Notes under the pieces: generated by a model
Databases searched by the model: none
What the model was told of the DNA's origin: nothing
What the model saw: the letters and a program-made list of their open reading frames with translations, nothing else
Part shown: positions 8,054 through 16,745 of the stretch, one piece after another
How positions within the stretch are numbered: position 1 is the stretch's first letter
Layout: every line of letters begins with the position of its first letter
Origin: Saccharofermentans sp.
Lineage (GTDB): Bacteria; Bacillota_A; Clostridia; Saccharofermentanales; Saccharofermentanaceae
DNA length: 38,882 nucleotides
Assembly: GCA_024692105.1 (NCBI GenBank)
Contig: JAILMZ010000079.1
Span: 1-38,882, forward strand
Reading direction: 5' to 3'
Position numbers and translations under genes: made by a program

Positions 8054-9293
8054 AGGCTATGTCTCTCGCTGCACAAGCTGCCGAAGACCACGCCCACTGA
8101 AGGTTGTAACCGCCGCAGATACCGTTGACATTGCAAGCTTCGCCTATTACATAAAGTCCCGGATGATCATTTACACAAAGGTTTTCCGTTAATGCAGAAA
8201 GCTTTACTCCTCCTGCAGACACCTGAGCATTTTCAGGGTTTTCAGCGCCGTTAACGGGTATTTCCCAGCCGCAGAGAGCATTGGCAAGCATCATGAGCCT
8301 TGTATCTTTGATTTCTTTGACAGGAAGATTGATATCCATTTTAAGATCGTGCATAACCGCTTCAAGAATTCTCTTATCTATCATGCCCGCGAAAGCATCA
8401 GGTGCAGTCCTTGCAGGGAACATGCTCTTCCTGGCGGTAAGCATCGTATATACTTCCACATCCGAACTCGTCATGAGATTCAATTTTACAGATACCTGAT
8501 GTCCGCTGCCAAGCAGTCTGAGCGCAGTTGCAGATACATCCATAATGCAGATACCGGACACGCCGCCTTCTTTGGTGAAGAGCACTTCGCCATCTGAAAA
8601 ATCTTTTTGTCTGCCTTCGGACACTACTATCACATCGCAGGAACAGCGGATACCCGCCAAAGGTTTAATCCCCTTCTTATCAGATGTAAGAGGAACAAGC
8701 GCAGGCGTAAAAGGAACTATGCTATCTTCTCCGACGAAACTCTTTACCAGAGCAACGCCGGTGCCGTCAGAACCTGTCCCGGGATAGGAAGCACCGCCTG
8801 TCGCAAGTATCACGTTTCGGGCAGTAAGAGTTGATCCTGAATTCAAAGTAATGTTGTACCTTCCGTCTGAAGCGGTAAGTCCGGTTACTTTGCTTCCCGT
8901 GATAACATTGGCGCCCTCTTCGACGTAGAGCCTGAGGCTGTCTGCAATGGTTGAACTCTTAAATGTTGAAGGATAGTACAGGTCACCTTTGCTGATGACG
9001 AGTACTCCGAGATCGTTTTTGAAGAAATTGATCGTATCTTTAGGATCGAAAGCAATGAGTATATCGGAAAGTTTATCCTCATCATCAGTTTTGTAACGGG
9101 AATCGTCGCAATCAAGGTTTGTAAAGTTGCATCTTCCACTGCCTGTAAGAAGAAGTTTACGTGCAGGTTTGGGACCGGACTCGACAACAGTGATATCAAG
9201 CTTGCCGCCGCTTTCCTTTATAAGCCTTGCTGCAGCAAACAGTCCCGAAGCACCGCCGCCTATTATCAGACAATCACTAATTTTACTATCCAT
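8046..9293 (-). CDS. HI0933/BaiN-family NAD(P)/FAD-dependent oxidoreductase
   Basis: A 415-residue flavoprotein with an N-terminal FAD motif CLIIGGGASGLFAAARL (GGGASG at 12-17). It has the family signature RKLLLTGSGRCNFTN and a C-terminal motif GLYVIGEACNVNGICGGYNLQWAWSS, both diagnostic of the HI0933-like (COG2081) family. Most members are uncharacterised; one gut homologue (BaiN) has been linked to bile-acid 7-dehydroxylation, which should not be assumed here. The gene begins 4 nt after the CYTH gene and overlaps the next flavoprotein by 8 nt. Cytoplasmic, FAD-binding; electron donor and substrate unknown. Confidence 0.87.
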   Translation of the reverse strand: MDSKISDCLIIGGGASGLFAAARLIKESGGKLDITVVESGPKPARKLLLTGSGRCNFTNLDCDDSRYKTDDEDKLSDILIAFDPKDTINFFKNDLGVLVISKGDLYYPSTFKSSTIADSLRLYVEEGANVITGSKVTGLTASDGRYNITLNSGSTLTARNVILATGGASYPGTGSDGTGVALVKSFVGEDSIVPFTPALVPLTSDKKGIKPLAGIRCSCDVIVVSEGRQKDFSDGEVLFTKEGGVSGICIMDVSATALRLLGSGHQVSVKLNLMTSSDVEVYTMLTARKSMFPARTAPDAFAGMIDKRILEAVMHDLKMDINLPVKEIKDTRLMMLANALCGWEIPVNGAENPENAQVSAGGVKLSALTENLCVNDHPGLYVIGEACNVNGICGGYNLQWAWSSAACAARDIAYV

Positions 9294-9297
9294 AGTC

Positions 9298-9957
9298 TTA
9301 ACTCTTCTTTATGTATCTGATCGTCCTGTGGTACTTGGTATCATCGAAAGGCTCACAAGAAGCGTGTTCCCTGACGATATTTGCCATAGTCTCAAGTGTC
9401 TCGGTGGTGCCGCTTAATAACTCAAGTTCGAGTTCGCAGATATATTCCCTTACTATTCCTTCGCTGTCTTCGATCGCACCGTAATCAAAGCATGCTTCGA
9501 TAATGCTGTTATCAAGTTTAAGCTGCGAAGTTGTCCTGGTAAAAGAATTACTGCAGAGCAGGATCAGATCGCTGTCCGTAATGCCTTCAAGCACTTCGTC
9601 AAGAAGCTTGGAAGGCTCTGCGCTGCCGCTGCATCCTGACTTGAACTTATCTATGGCAAAGACACCGTCATCAGACTTAAGGTTCCACTCATGTCTTTTG
9701 TGAAGGCCACCTTCGACTCCGCCGCCGTATTTGACGGTGAACTCATGGAAATCTTCTGAGTTACCGGAATAATGACGCGACCTTATCATGCCGCCGCGCA
9801 TAGACACTTTCATGTCAGCGGTATCGATGTATCTGTTCTCAAGAAGATAAGTACGCCTGTTGCCGGGATTAGTGCAGTAGCTCGCAAACCAATCGGAATC
9901 CAAAACCTCGTATAAAGACTTCTCGTCAGCGAATCTAAGCTTGATCTCAGTTTCCAT
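9298..9957 (-). CDS. CYTH-domain protein
   Basis: A 219-residue protein starting at METEIKLRF. The ATG at 9957 has TAAGGA suitably spaced; a TTG two codons earlier is possible but less likely. The N-terminal ExExK motif (E2, E4, K6) is the hallmark of the CYTH/triphosphate tunnel fold. Further charged strands fit the family (RYIDTADMKVSMRGGMIRSR, EFTVKYGG, CELELELLSG). CYTH proteins bind or hydrolyse triphosphate compounds or polyphosphate with divalent metals. The exact substrate is not readable. The gene begins 9 nt after the DUF5711-like gene and ends 4 nt before the flavoprotein gene, so it is in the same operon. Confidence 0.85.
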   Translation of the reverse strand: METEIKLRFADEKSLYEVLDSDWFASYCTNPGNRRTYLLENRYIDTADMKVSMRGGMIRSRHYSGNSEDFHEFTVKYGGGVEGGLHKRHEWNLKSDDGVFAIDKFKSGCSGSAEPSKLLDEVLEGITDSDLILLCSNSFTRTTSQLKLDNSIIEACFDYGAIEDSEGIVREYICELELELLSGTTETLETMANIVREHASCEPFDDTKYHRTIRYIKKS

Positions 9958-9966
9958 ATCCAATCC

Positions 9967-11127
9967 TTAGTTAACTGTATGAACACCGCCGGATGATACA
10001 ACGCAGAGCTTATCGCCTGAGATGAAGTTCATCCTGAGAACGTCTTCGTCGACGGAGATGTCTTCAATCAATGTGGATCCTTTATAGATGAAAATTCTCT
10101 TGTCGATACTGATGGCATACAGATCACCGTTGGTGCAGACCGCGTTGACATCAGATCCGATATCGGAGTTATAGAGAACCGCATTGCCGCCGTCTATTAT
10201 CGCAAGCTTATTAAGCTGGCTTACGCCATCGGAATATACGATATAAAGCTTATCGCCAACCTTTGTGACGAAGTTGATAGCACTGAAATCGAAGTTGAGC
10301 TTTGATATCTCAGTGCCCTGGATCTGATATATAGAGTTGCTCGTAAAGCAGTATATCTTCTCACCCAGGAAGAAGATCGAAGAGAACATGACATTGTCTT
10401 CAGTCGTATAGATGGCATTATCAGCGACCTCTGTTCCCTTGTCACCGCTCGTAAGGGTAAACACTCTGACATAAGGTACAACTACGGCACCGTTGGTATT
10501 GAGCGTCGATACTGCAAGCAAAGTCGAATCATCGTTAAAAGCGCAGGCAATCGGATATCCGGAGTTATACGAAGACCACTGCGAGAGAGCGGTACCGTTA
10601 ACATCGTACAAGAGCAGGATGCCGTATGACGTAGGGCTTTCGGTGATTATCGCAACAGTTCCGTTGGAAGAAACGCTAACGGACTTGATCTTGTTTTCGG
10701 TGGGCTTTCCGTACAAAACCTTCTCCTTGTCGACTAAAGTAAAAGCATAGCCGTCAAGATCAAATACGACAGCATAGTCACCGAAAGCGACGCACTGAGG
10801 ATTCTGATAAGAGATGGAAGACGTGTAGATATCGTTGCCTGAGATAGTCAGATAGGATATCCTCTCACCCGTTACCTTAAGAACGCCCTCAGAGAACGGA
10901 TAGAGCTTCTGGGCTTCAGAATACTCGCACGAGAATCCGCTCTGGCCTGAAAGCTTGATCTGCTTGTCTGCACCTGTCAGAGAATTAAGCCTTTGAGATA
11001 CAACAAAAATCAGCACAAGGCTTACGACAAGTATTCCTGCAAGTACGCAGATAACAATCGTAAGGCTCTTGGGCGCTTTGGGCTGAGCTTTCTTATTGTT
11101 CTTTATCTTGTAATCCGTGTTATCCAT
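9967..11127 (-). CDS. DUF5711-like membrane-anchored beta-propeller protein
   Basis: A 386-residue protein: a basic, lysine-rich cytoplasmic start (1-20), one membrane anchor (about 21-43), then an extracellular domain built of repeated beta strands. Strand pairs such as AIITESPTSYGILLLYDVNG and LLAVSTLNTNGAVVVPYVRVF suggest blades of a beta-propeller. The pattern resembles DUF5711-family proteins; function unknown. The ribosome binding site AGGAAGAAG is inside the 9-nt gap after the DUF4340-like gene. Its position behind the Gld-type ABC genes suggests it works at the cell surface with that system (inference). Confidence 0.65.
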   Translation of the reverse strand: MDNTDYKIKNNKKAQPKAPKSLTIVICVLAGILVVSLVLIFVVSQRLNSLTGADKQIKLSGQSGFSCEYSEAQKLYPFSEGVLKVTGERISYLTISGNDIYTSSISYQNPQCVAFGDYAVVFDLDGYAFTLVDKEKVLYGKPTENKIKSVSVSSNGTVAIITESPTSYGILLLYDVNGTALSQWSSYNSGYPIACAFNDDSTLLAVSTLNTNGAVVVPYVRVFTLTSGDKGTEVADNAIYTTEDNVMFSSIFFLGEKIYCFTSNSIYQIQGTEISKLNFDFSAINFVTKVGDKLYIVYSDGVSQLNKLAIIDGGNAVLYNSDIGSDVNAVCTNGDLYAISIDKRIFIYKGSTLIEDISVDEDVLRMNFISGDKLCVVSSGGVHTVN

Positions 11128-11136
11128 TCTTCTTCC

Positions 11137-12639
11137 TTATGCTGCTTCAGTTGTGGCATCCGGTATATCGTAGACACCGCTGATATTATCGTCTATAGAA
11201 GTCTTCAACAGTTCATACGCTGCCCAGACTCCGTAATTATATGTGTCCGTACCGCCGTCATTGAAAAGTTCCTTCGCATAAACGAATATCTTCATGTATT
11301 CTCCGTCTTTGACAACGTAGTACGAATTATCGCTCCTGGTATAGAACTCTATCTTATGACTCTCATACTGGGTTGTCGTGTATTCAATGACGACGACAGG
11401 ATCTGTGGAAGTATCGGGAACACCATCAACATCAATACCGCCAATTTCCATGCAGGCAAAGCTCTCGAAAAGAACAGCGCAGTAAGACCTTCCTTCAGAA
11501 TTGAATATCTTGGCATTTCTTCCGTCCAAAGTACAATCTGCATCATCGCCGGATATAGAGCCTTCGGCATCAGCATTTATCTTGAGTTCGAATGTCTTTC
11601 CTTCATAAGAACCTTTAAGCGTGGTTATCTCAGAAGCCTGATAGTATGAGACATAAGAGTCAAGGTATTGGAAAGACGGCAGTTCAAGTCCATGGATAAG
11701 GGCATCATTAATCGAAAAGTACTTATCGCTTCCTTTAATAAACCCATAATAGTATCCGGCAATATTCTCTGAAAGATACACTACTGTTATATTTCCATTA
11801 ATCTCAGTAAGAATAAATGTATATTCCGGATCATCCAATTTGTAGTTTGAAATCTCATCATCAGAAATATCAACATATTCGGTTATGTTAAGATTGCAGA
11901 TATCTGTGATAAGTGTAACAAAATACGAACTGGATTTGAAAGTAACCGGGGCAGTAAAACTATAGGAAACATTACCTGAATCATCAGCAGAACATAAAAC
12001 TGTAAAGTCCAGATCATCTGTTTTACGTAAGTATTCAATCTGTGAAAGATTTTCCTGTTCAATATTCAAAACAATAGTATCTATAAAATCCAAAGACTTA
12101 TAAGAAACATAATCCAGTTTCCCAACAGGAACAGAATAAACAGTGCTGCCTCCTGCAACCCTTATATAACAGTACTCCCCGCTATAGGAAATATTGCCGA
12201 AAGAGATCTTACTTGTTGATCCGCTTAATGTTTCAATTATTACGGTATACTCCGGATTATCAAGTCCGAATTCACTCATATTTGCATTTTCAGAAACAAT
12301 AGTAGCAGAAGAATAATTTGTAAGAACGTTAACAAAGTTAGACATCTTGACTTCAGAATACATTTCTTCCGGATCCGCATCACTTCCACTATAAACAAAT
12401 TTCTGCGAACCGTCATCATTCGTAATAACATCGACGCGAATCTCAGGCATTGTTGGATCAGAAGAAGTTACAGTGACGCTCTTAACTTCACTAATACCAA
12501 TGTATAATGCATCAACAGTAGATGTTTCAGTTACAACAGCAGAATTGTTAGAGCCTGATACAGCATAGTAGACCACGACCCCGATTATCAGGATCAGCAG
12601 TATAACTAAAGGAACTATAAGACTTTTGCCGCTCTTCAT
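11137..12639 (-). CDS. DUF4340-like membrane-anchored protein of the Gld-type ABC cluster
   Basis: A 500-residue protein with one N-terminal membrane anchor (about residues 7-27) and a long extracellular part rich in Asp, Ser and Tyr. It contains repeated motifs such as FGLDNPEYTVIIE and YKLDDPEYTFILTE, which are typical of DUF4340 repeats. Such proteins commonly follow GldG-like subunits in ABC exporter operons. It starts only 3 nt after the GldG-like stop with a weak ribosome binding site, implying coupling. Base composition over roughly 11.7-14.2 kb is noticeably more AT-rich than in the flanking genes. Function unknown beyond membership of the ABC cluster. Confidence 0.75.
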   Translation of the reverse strand: MKSGKSLIVPLVILLILIIGVVVYYAVSGSNNSAVVTETSTVDALYIGISEVKSVTVTSSDPTMPEIRVDVITNDDGSQKFVYSGSDADPEEMYSEVKMSNFVNVLTNYSSATIVSENANMSEFGLDNPEYTVIIETLSGSTSKISFGNISYSGEYCYIRVAGGSTVYSVPVGKLDYVSYKSLDFIDTIVLNIEQENLSQIEYLRKTDDLDFTVLCSADDSGNVSYSFTAPVTFKSSSYFVTLITDICNLNITEYVDISDDEISNYKLDDPEYTFILTEINGNITVVYLSENIAGYYYGFIKGSDKYFSINDALIHGLELPSFQYLDSYVSYYQASEITTLKGSYEGKTFELKINADAEGSISGDDADCTLDGRNAKIFNSEGRSYCAVLFESFACMEIGGIDVDGVPDTSTDPVVVIEYTTTQYESHKIEFYTRSDNSYYVVKDGEYMKIFVYAKELFNDGGTDTYNYGVWAAYELLKTSIDDNISGVYDIPDATTEAA

Positions 12640-12642
12640 GTT

Positions 12643-14175
12643 TTACAAATTCTTTCTTAATTCATAGACAACAGCTGCAGCCATAAGGAAGATCAGCGGA
12701 ATGGTTACCATAAACACAACCAGAACAACTGTAGCCGATGTTGCAGTAACATTCTCACCCTTAAGCTTATAGTCACTGATACCCCTTGTGGGTACTTCTA
12801 CTGTATTATTAGCATCGGAGCCGAGGAGCAATCTGACACAACCTTTGAAAAAAACAATGTTATCATCATTCATTCCGTAAGAAGAAATATAATCATCAGA
12901 AGTAAAATCATTGGTTCCGAAGACAATAACCTGAGCAGGACTGTTAGTACCATTAGCAGCAGAATAAACAGCTGTGTAGAATCTGCCCTCATCACCATAC
13001 TGCGTGACACCGGAATCAGCTACTTTTACGCATATCGCAGCTTCGCTGGTGGCACTCATCGCGACAGAATAATAGTCATCTGACATATCATTAAGGATCC
13101 TGACAGGTCGTATATAACTGGATCTAAATTGATAATAATCTTCAAAATCAGAAGACAAATCAAGAAATGTAGCATTAACAAATGTGAGAGAATTATATCC
13201 GGAATCATCAAGTTTAAAATCAACGTCGTTTTCTTTGATGATATAAGGATCGATATTGATATTCATTCTATTTAGAACTGCATTAAGATTACTGTAAGTC
13301 TCGCTGGAATTTTCATCCGTAAAATCAACAGAGCAAATGAATTCTCCGCCATCTGTCAGATAATCTTCTAAGGCCATCTGCACCACTTCAGGAATATCCA
13401 TTTTAGGTCCGTTAAGGATAAGCAGATCGCAATCATCAGGAATGCTAAAAGTCGTAGATACCTGAAGGTACTCAACTTCACATCCGAGCGCATTAAGTAT
13501 CAAAGTAATAGATGTCGAATATTCTTCCTTTAAGCCTGAAATAATATAGGCTTTTTTATTGAAGCCAGAAACCAATCTGGAAATGGTATTAGTAAAAACA
13601 TATTCAACATTGTTGCTGGTAGGCAGATAAGCGTTATAGAACATCAGATAATCCTGGTCAATAGTAAAACAGTCCAAAGGATTTATTGCCTGGATCTGAC
13701 CATTATACTGAACAACATACGAGCCCTCCTGCAAATTATAGATGTTATTGGGATCGAGCTCACTGACGATAGAAGGATACAGATCCGGATCCTTGTATTC
13801 AACAGTAATCCTGCCACCTGAATAAGATACATAGTCATCAAGCAATGGAACCATGTACTCATAAGGAGAATTCTGAAGATCTTCAGGACGTTCAAACAAA
13901 CCTACAATCCTGATACTGGCATTCTCAGGAAGTGAGTTGATATAATCCTTAGTCTGCTGAGAGATTGAGTTCTGACTGTGAGCAGAAAAATCAAATGTAA
14001 GAGCATCACCAAAAATGCTTGTGATCAATATATTCAGCAATACGACTATCGCAACGAGAATAACAACGGAACCGATGGCATAGAACTTTAAAGTCTTGAT
14101 CCTGGAGTCATTCTTCACATTGGAAGTCTTATAGCCCTTTTTATTAACTGTTTTTTTGTTATTGTTCTGATTCAT
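12643..14175 (-). CDS. GldG-like ABC transporter auxiliary subunit
   Basis: A 510-residue protein: basic Asn/Lys-rich start, a membrane segment at about 31-53, a large extracellular domain, and a C-terminal membrane segment at about 480-503. The segment NSISQQTKDYINSLPENASIRIVGLF and later VTVEYKDPD-like and AYIISGLKEEYS-like stretches fit the GldG/ABC-type uncharacterised transport family. GldG proteins pair with a GldF-type permease and GldA-type ATPase; in Bacteroidetes they are tied to gliding, but in Firmicutes the cargo is unknown. Strong AAGGGGGG ribosome binding site within the 14-nt gap after the permease. Confidence 0.8.
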   Translation of the reverse strand: MNQNNNKKTVNKKGYKTSNVKNDSRIKTLKFYAIGSVVILVAIVVLLNILITSIFGDALTFDFSAHSQNSISQQTKDYINSLPENASIRIVGLFERPEDLQNSPYEYMVPLLDDYVSYSGGRITVEYKDPDLYPSIVSELDPNNIYNLQEGSYVVQYNGQIQAINPLDCFTIDQDYLMFYNAYLPTSNNVEYVFTNTISRLVSGFNKKAYIISGLKEEYSTSITLILNALGCEVEYLQVSTTFSIPDDCDLLILNGPKMDIPEVVQMALEDYLTDGGEFICSVDFTDENSSETYSNLNAVLNRMNINIDPYIIKENDVDFKLDDSGYNSLTFVNATFLDLSSDFEDYYQFRSSYIRPVRILNDMSDDYYSVAMSATSEAAICVKVADSGVTQYGDEGRFYTAVYSAANGTNSPAQVIVFGTNDFTSDDYISSYGMNDDNIVFFKGCVRLLLGSDANNTVEVPTRGISDYKLKGENVTATSATVVLVVFMVTIPLIFLMAAAVVYELRKNL

Positions 14176-14189
14176 GCTATTGTCCCCCC

Positions 14190-14957
14190 TTAACCCTGAC
14201 TCCAGCGCTTTTTCTCAAGCACACGATAAGTGATGTAAAGAAAGACAATTGCAAAGGAAATGCAGAAGACCAAAGCCGATACCGAGAAGACACCGCTCCT
14301 GAAATCGCTTGTTCTGGCAAAAGGATCAAGCCAATTGATAACACTGGCTGCTTTTTCACCGGAAGCAACGGAGAATTCATTATCCTGTGTAATATTGTAA
14401 ACCACTGCATTTACAGCAGTTTTTGTATAATCAGAAATCGTAGCCAGAATTTGAATAAACAAGATACTGATAAACGTTACTATAGCTGAAATGATCTGAT
14501 TATCATTCAGAGATGATGCAAGAAGACCGATACTGACAAACATGGCTGCCATGAAGAAGAAAACTATAACAGAACCCCATGCTCCCATATCAACTATACC
14601 GCCATTGGAAACAGTAACGAGCATATGAACAAAAACGTTGATAAACATAACTGCCAAGAGCGACATGGCTGCCAGGAATTTCCCGGCAACAACGGAAAAG
14701 AGATCGACCGGAGTCGTATAGTAAAGAACTTCAGTACCTCTCTTCTTATCTTCTGCAAATGAAGCCATTGTTATAATCGGAACGATAACTACGAAGAAAG
14801 ATCTTAATGAAATCACCTCACTAGAGATACTTACTGAACCGTTAGCATACTGCGAATAGAAGATAAAACCTGCAAGGAACGAGAAGATCGCGATGGCAAC
14901 ATAACCAACGGGCGATCTGAAATACTGAAGAAAATCTCTTTTATAAATCGCGTACAT
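14190..14957 (-). CDS. ABC-2 type transporter permease (GldF-like)
   Basis: A 255-residue integral membrane protein with about six hydrophobic segments. The start is MYAIYKRDFLQYFRSPVGYVAIAIFSFLAG, a typical ABC-2/GldF N-terminus. The coupling segment PIITMASFAEDKKRGTEVLYYTTPV matches the conserved E-kRsGTiE-l-tsPv pattern of GldF permeases. It pairs with the ATPase immediately upstream (13-nt gap) to form an exporter of unknown substrate. The ribosome binding site GGGGGAG is well placed. It is the second gene of the exporter set. Confidence 0.88.
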   Translation of the reverse strand: MYAIYKRDFLQYFRSPVGYVAIAIFSFLAGFIFYSQYANGSVSISSEVISLRSFFVVIVPIITMASFAEDKKRGTEVLYYTTPVDLFSVVAGKFLAAMSLLAVMFINVFVHMLVTVSNGGIVDMGAWGSVIVFFFMAAMFVSIGLLASSLNDNQIISAIVTFISILFIQILATISDYTKTAVNAVVYNITQDNEFSVASGEKAASVINWLDPFARTSDFRSGVFSVSALVFCISFAIVFLYITYRVLEKKRWSQG

Positions 14958-14970
14958 TCAATTCTCCCCC

Positions 14971-15906
14971 TTACTTTCCTGCAGTAATGCTCAGGAATAC
15001 TTCCTCAAGCGTAGGATCAAGCGACCTGAACTCAAAGATCGGCCAGCCGCCCTTTGACATGACGAAGAATATCGAAGCTCTTATGTCTGCAGAAGTATTG
15101 GAGACAGTGATCTCTATCTCGTGCAATTTGTCAGAGCTGTTCCTTGTGGTAACGTTTGCAACACCGGGAATCGCACGAACGGCGGTTGATACATCTTTAA
15201 GCGGACCCTGGAAAGCCAGAAGGAGTTTGGATGAACCCGTAAGCCTTCTGGAAAGGTCCGATATGGTATCGACTGCTGCGATCTTACCGTGGTTGATGAT
15301 AACAACGCGGTCTGCAACTGCCTGTATCTCAGAAAGGATATGTGAACTGATGATGATGGAATGCGTCTTGGACAGAGTCTTGATAAGCTTGCGGATCTCA
15401 AGGATCTGATTGGGGTCGAGACCTACCGTAGGCTCATCGAGTATGAGGATGGAAGGATCTCCGACAAGAGCCTGGGCGATGCCTACACGCTGCTTGTAAC
15501 CTTTGGAGAGGTTGCCGATAAGTCTGTCTTTGACATCAGCGATCTTGACCATTGAGATGATCGAAGCAAGCTGCTTCTTGCGGTCTTCCTTCTTAACCTG
15601 CTTGAGATCGCAGATAAAATCAAGATATTCGCTGACTGTCATGTCCAGATAGAGCGGCGGCTGCTCAGGAAGATAACCGATATCCTTCTTTGCAAGTGCC
15701 GGTTCTTCAAGGATGTCATGTCCGTTAACCTTTACGGTACCGGAAGTTGATGAGAGATAACCCGCGATGATGTTCATCGTGGTGGTCTTACCTGCACCGT
15801 TAGGTCCTAGGAATCCCAGGACTTCATCGTCATTGACAGTAAATGAAATGCCGTTAACGGCGCGCTTATCGCCGTAATGCTTTACAAGATTGTTGATCTC
15901 TATCAT
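14971..15906 (-). CDS. ABC transporter ATP-binding protein (GldA-like)
   Basis: A 311-residue ATPase. Walker A GPNGAGKTT lies at 34-42, a Q-loop region at YLPEQPPLY (about 79-87), the signature LSKGYKQR at 133-140, and Walker B with catalytic Glu ILILDEPT at 153-160, followed by a D-loop and switch His (IISSHIL). The roughly 90-residue C-terminal extension is as in exporters with regulatory tails. It energises the permease encoded next. The GGAGG site is 5 nt from the start. A weak promoter and a 7-bp inverted repeat lie directly upstream, marking this as the first gene of the exporter operon, although read-through from the thioesterase gene 59 nt away is possible. Confidence 0.92.
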   Translation of the reverse strand: MIEINNLVKHYGDKRAVNGISFTVNDDEVLGFLGPNGAGKTTTMNIIAGYLSSTSGTVKVNGHDILEEPALAKKDIGYLPEQPPLYLDMTVSEYLDFICDLKQVKKEDRKKQLASIISMVKIADVKDRLIGNLSKGYKQRVGIAQALVGDPSILILDEPTVGLDPNQILEIRKLIKTLSKTHSIIISSHILSEIQAVADRVVIINHGKIAAVDTISDLSRRLTGSSKLLLAFQGPLKDVSTAVRAIPGVANVTTRNSSDKLHEIEITVSNTSADIRASIFFVMSKGGWPIFEFRSLDPTLEEVFLSITAGK

Positions 15907-15917
15907 GGCATCCTCCG

Positions 15918-15957
15918 TATTCTGATACAGAATATTTTATCTCAAACTTGCCTTATG
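15918..15957 (-). promoter_or_regulatory. Possible promoter with overlapping inverted-repeat operator before the ABC genes
   Basis: On the minus strand, TAAAAT (-10 like) is preceded at 17 nt by TTGGGC. The end of the -10 overlaps a perfect inverted repeat TATTCTG-TAT-CAGAATA (15918-15934), located between the expected transcription start and the GGAGG site. The layout fits a repressor operator. The -35 is poor, so confidence is low. Confidence 0.35.
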
Positions 15958-15965
15958 CCCAAACG

Positions 15966-16745
15966 TCAGCCCTTCCCGAGTATAATCTCCACACAGAAAG
16001 CCTTGACGTCATCGTTCTTATATCCGCAGATCAGAAGAGAACCGTCATTTTCAACCAGGAAAAGGTCTACCTTCTCTCCTGCCTTGACCTCGGCTATATA
16101 GTTTATCGTTATCTCCTTTACCGTGTTGACGTCGATCCCGTACTTATACAGGACATCGAAAGCCCACGCAGTATACCTGGAGTTGTTAACGTGCTTGTTG
16201 CGGTCGAGTTCACTGAAATCGGCATACTTGGATATTACGGGCTTGACCGTGATCTCTTCGACTTCAGACCTCTCAGGGAACTTAAGCTTGGGGCAATCCT
16301 GCCCGAAAACTTTCGTTGCACCGTCATCGGGAGAATACGGAGGCAGTTCCGGACGCTTGCGAGCGATAACCGGGCGGTGCGTATTAAGATCGGCAAGTAT
16401 CCACGTGGATGTGGCCTGAGCTATCACGTTGCCGTCAGCATCCTTCACCTCGAAATCCCTGCCGTAACTTATCTTCTGCAGATCCGTCGCCCAGGTGGTG
16501 ATCGTAAACTTTTCCGGCCATACGGGAAGTCTGTTGATCTTAAGCTGCATCCTGAGGATTATCCAGCAGATACTATTCTCTTTGAGGAAATCCGTACCGT
16601 AACCGAGTTTGTTGGAACCGTGCTCTGCGGCTTCCTGAAGGTCCCCGATAAGAACAGACGCAAAGAGCCTGTCACCTATACCACATTCCGTAGCCTTGCA
16701 GTATGTCTCGAAATCCGTATATATATTAGGGTTTACCGCTGTCAT
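15966..16745 (-). CDS. Acyl-ACP thioesterase
   Basis: A 259-residue cytoplasmic protein of the acyl-ACP thioesterase (FatA/FatB-like, double hot-dog) family. The first hot-dog carries LGYGTDFLKENSICWIILRMQLKINRLP and WILADLNTHRPV. The second carries the catalytic motif DRNKHVNNSRY with D181, N183 and H185. The family releases free fatty acids from acyl-carrier protein. Length is normal for bacterial members. Its ATG overlaps the upstream membrane-protein stop by 4 nt (ATGA), so the two are coupled; a role in membrane lipid or short fatty-acid supply is likely but not shown. Confidence 0.88.
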   Translation of the reverse strand: MTAVNPNIYTDFETYCKATECGIGDRLFASVLIGDLQEAAEHGSNKLGYGTDFLKENSICWIILRMQLKINRLPVWPEKFTITTWATDLQKISYGRDFEVKDADGNVIAQATSTWILADLNTHRPVIARKRPELPPYSPDDGATKVFGQDCPKLKFPERSEVEEITVKPVISKYADFSELDRNKHVNNSRYTAWAFDVLYKYGIDVNTVKEITINYIAEVKAGEKVDLFLVENDGSLLICGYKNDDVKAFCVEIILGKG

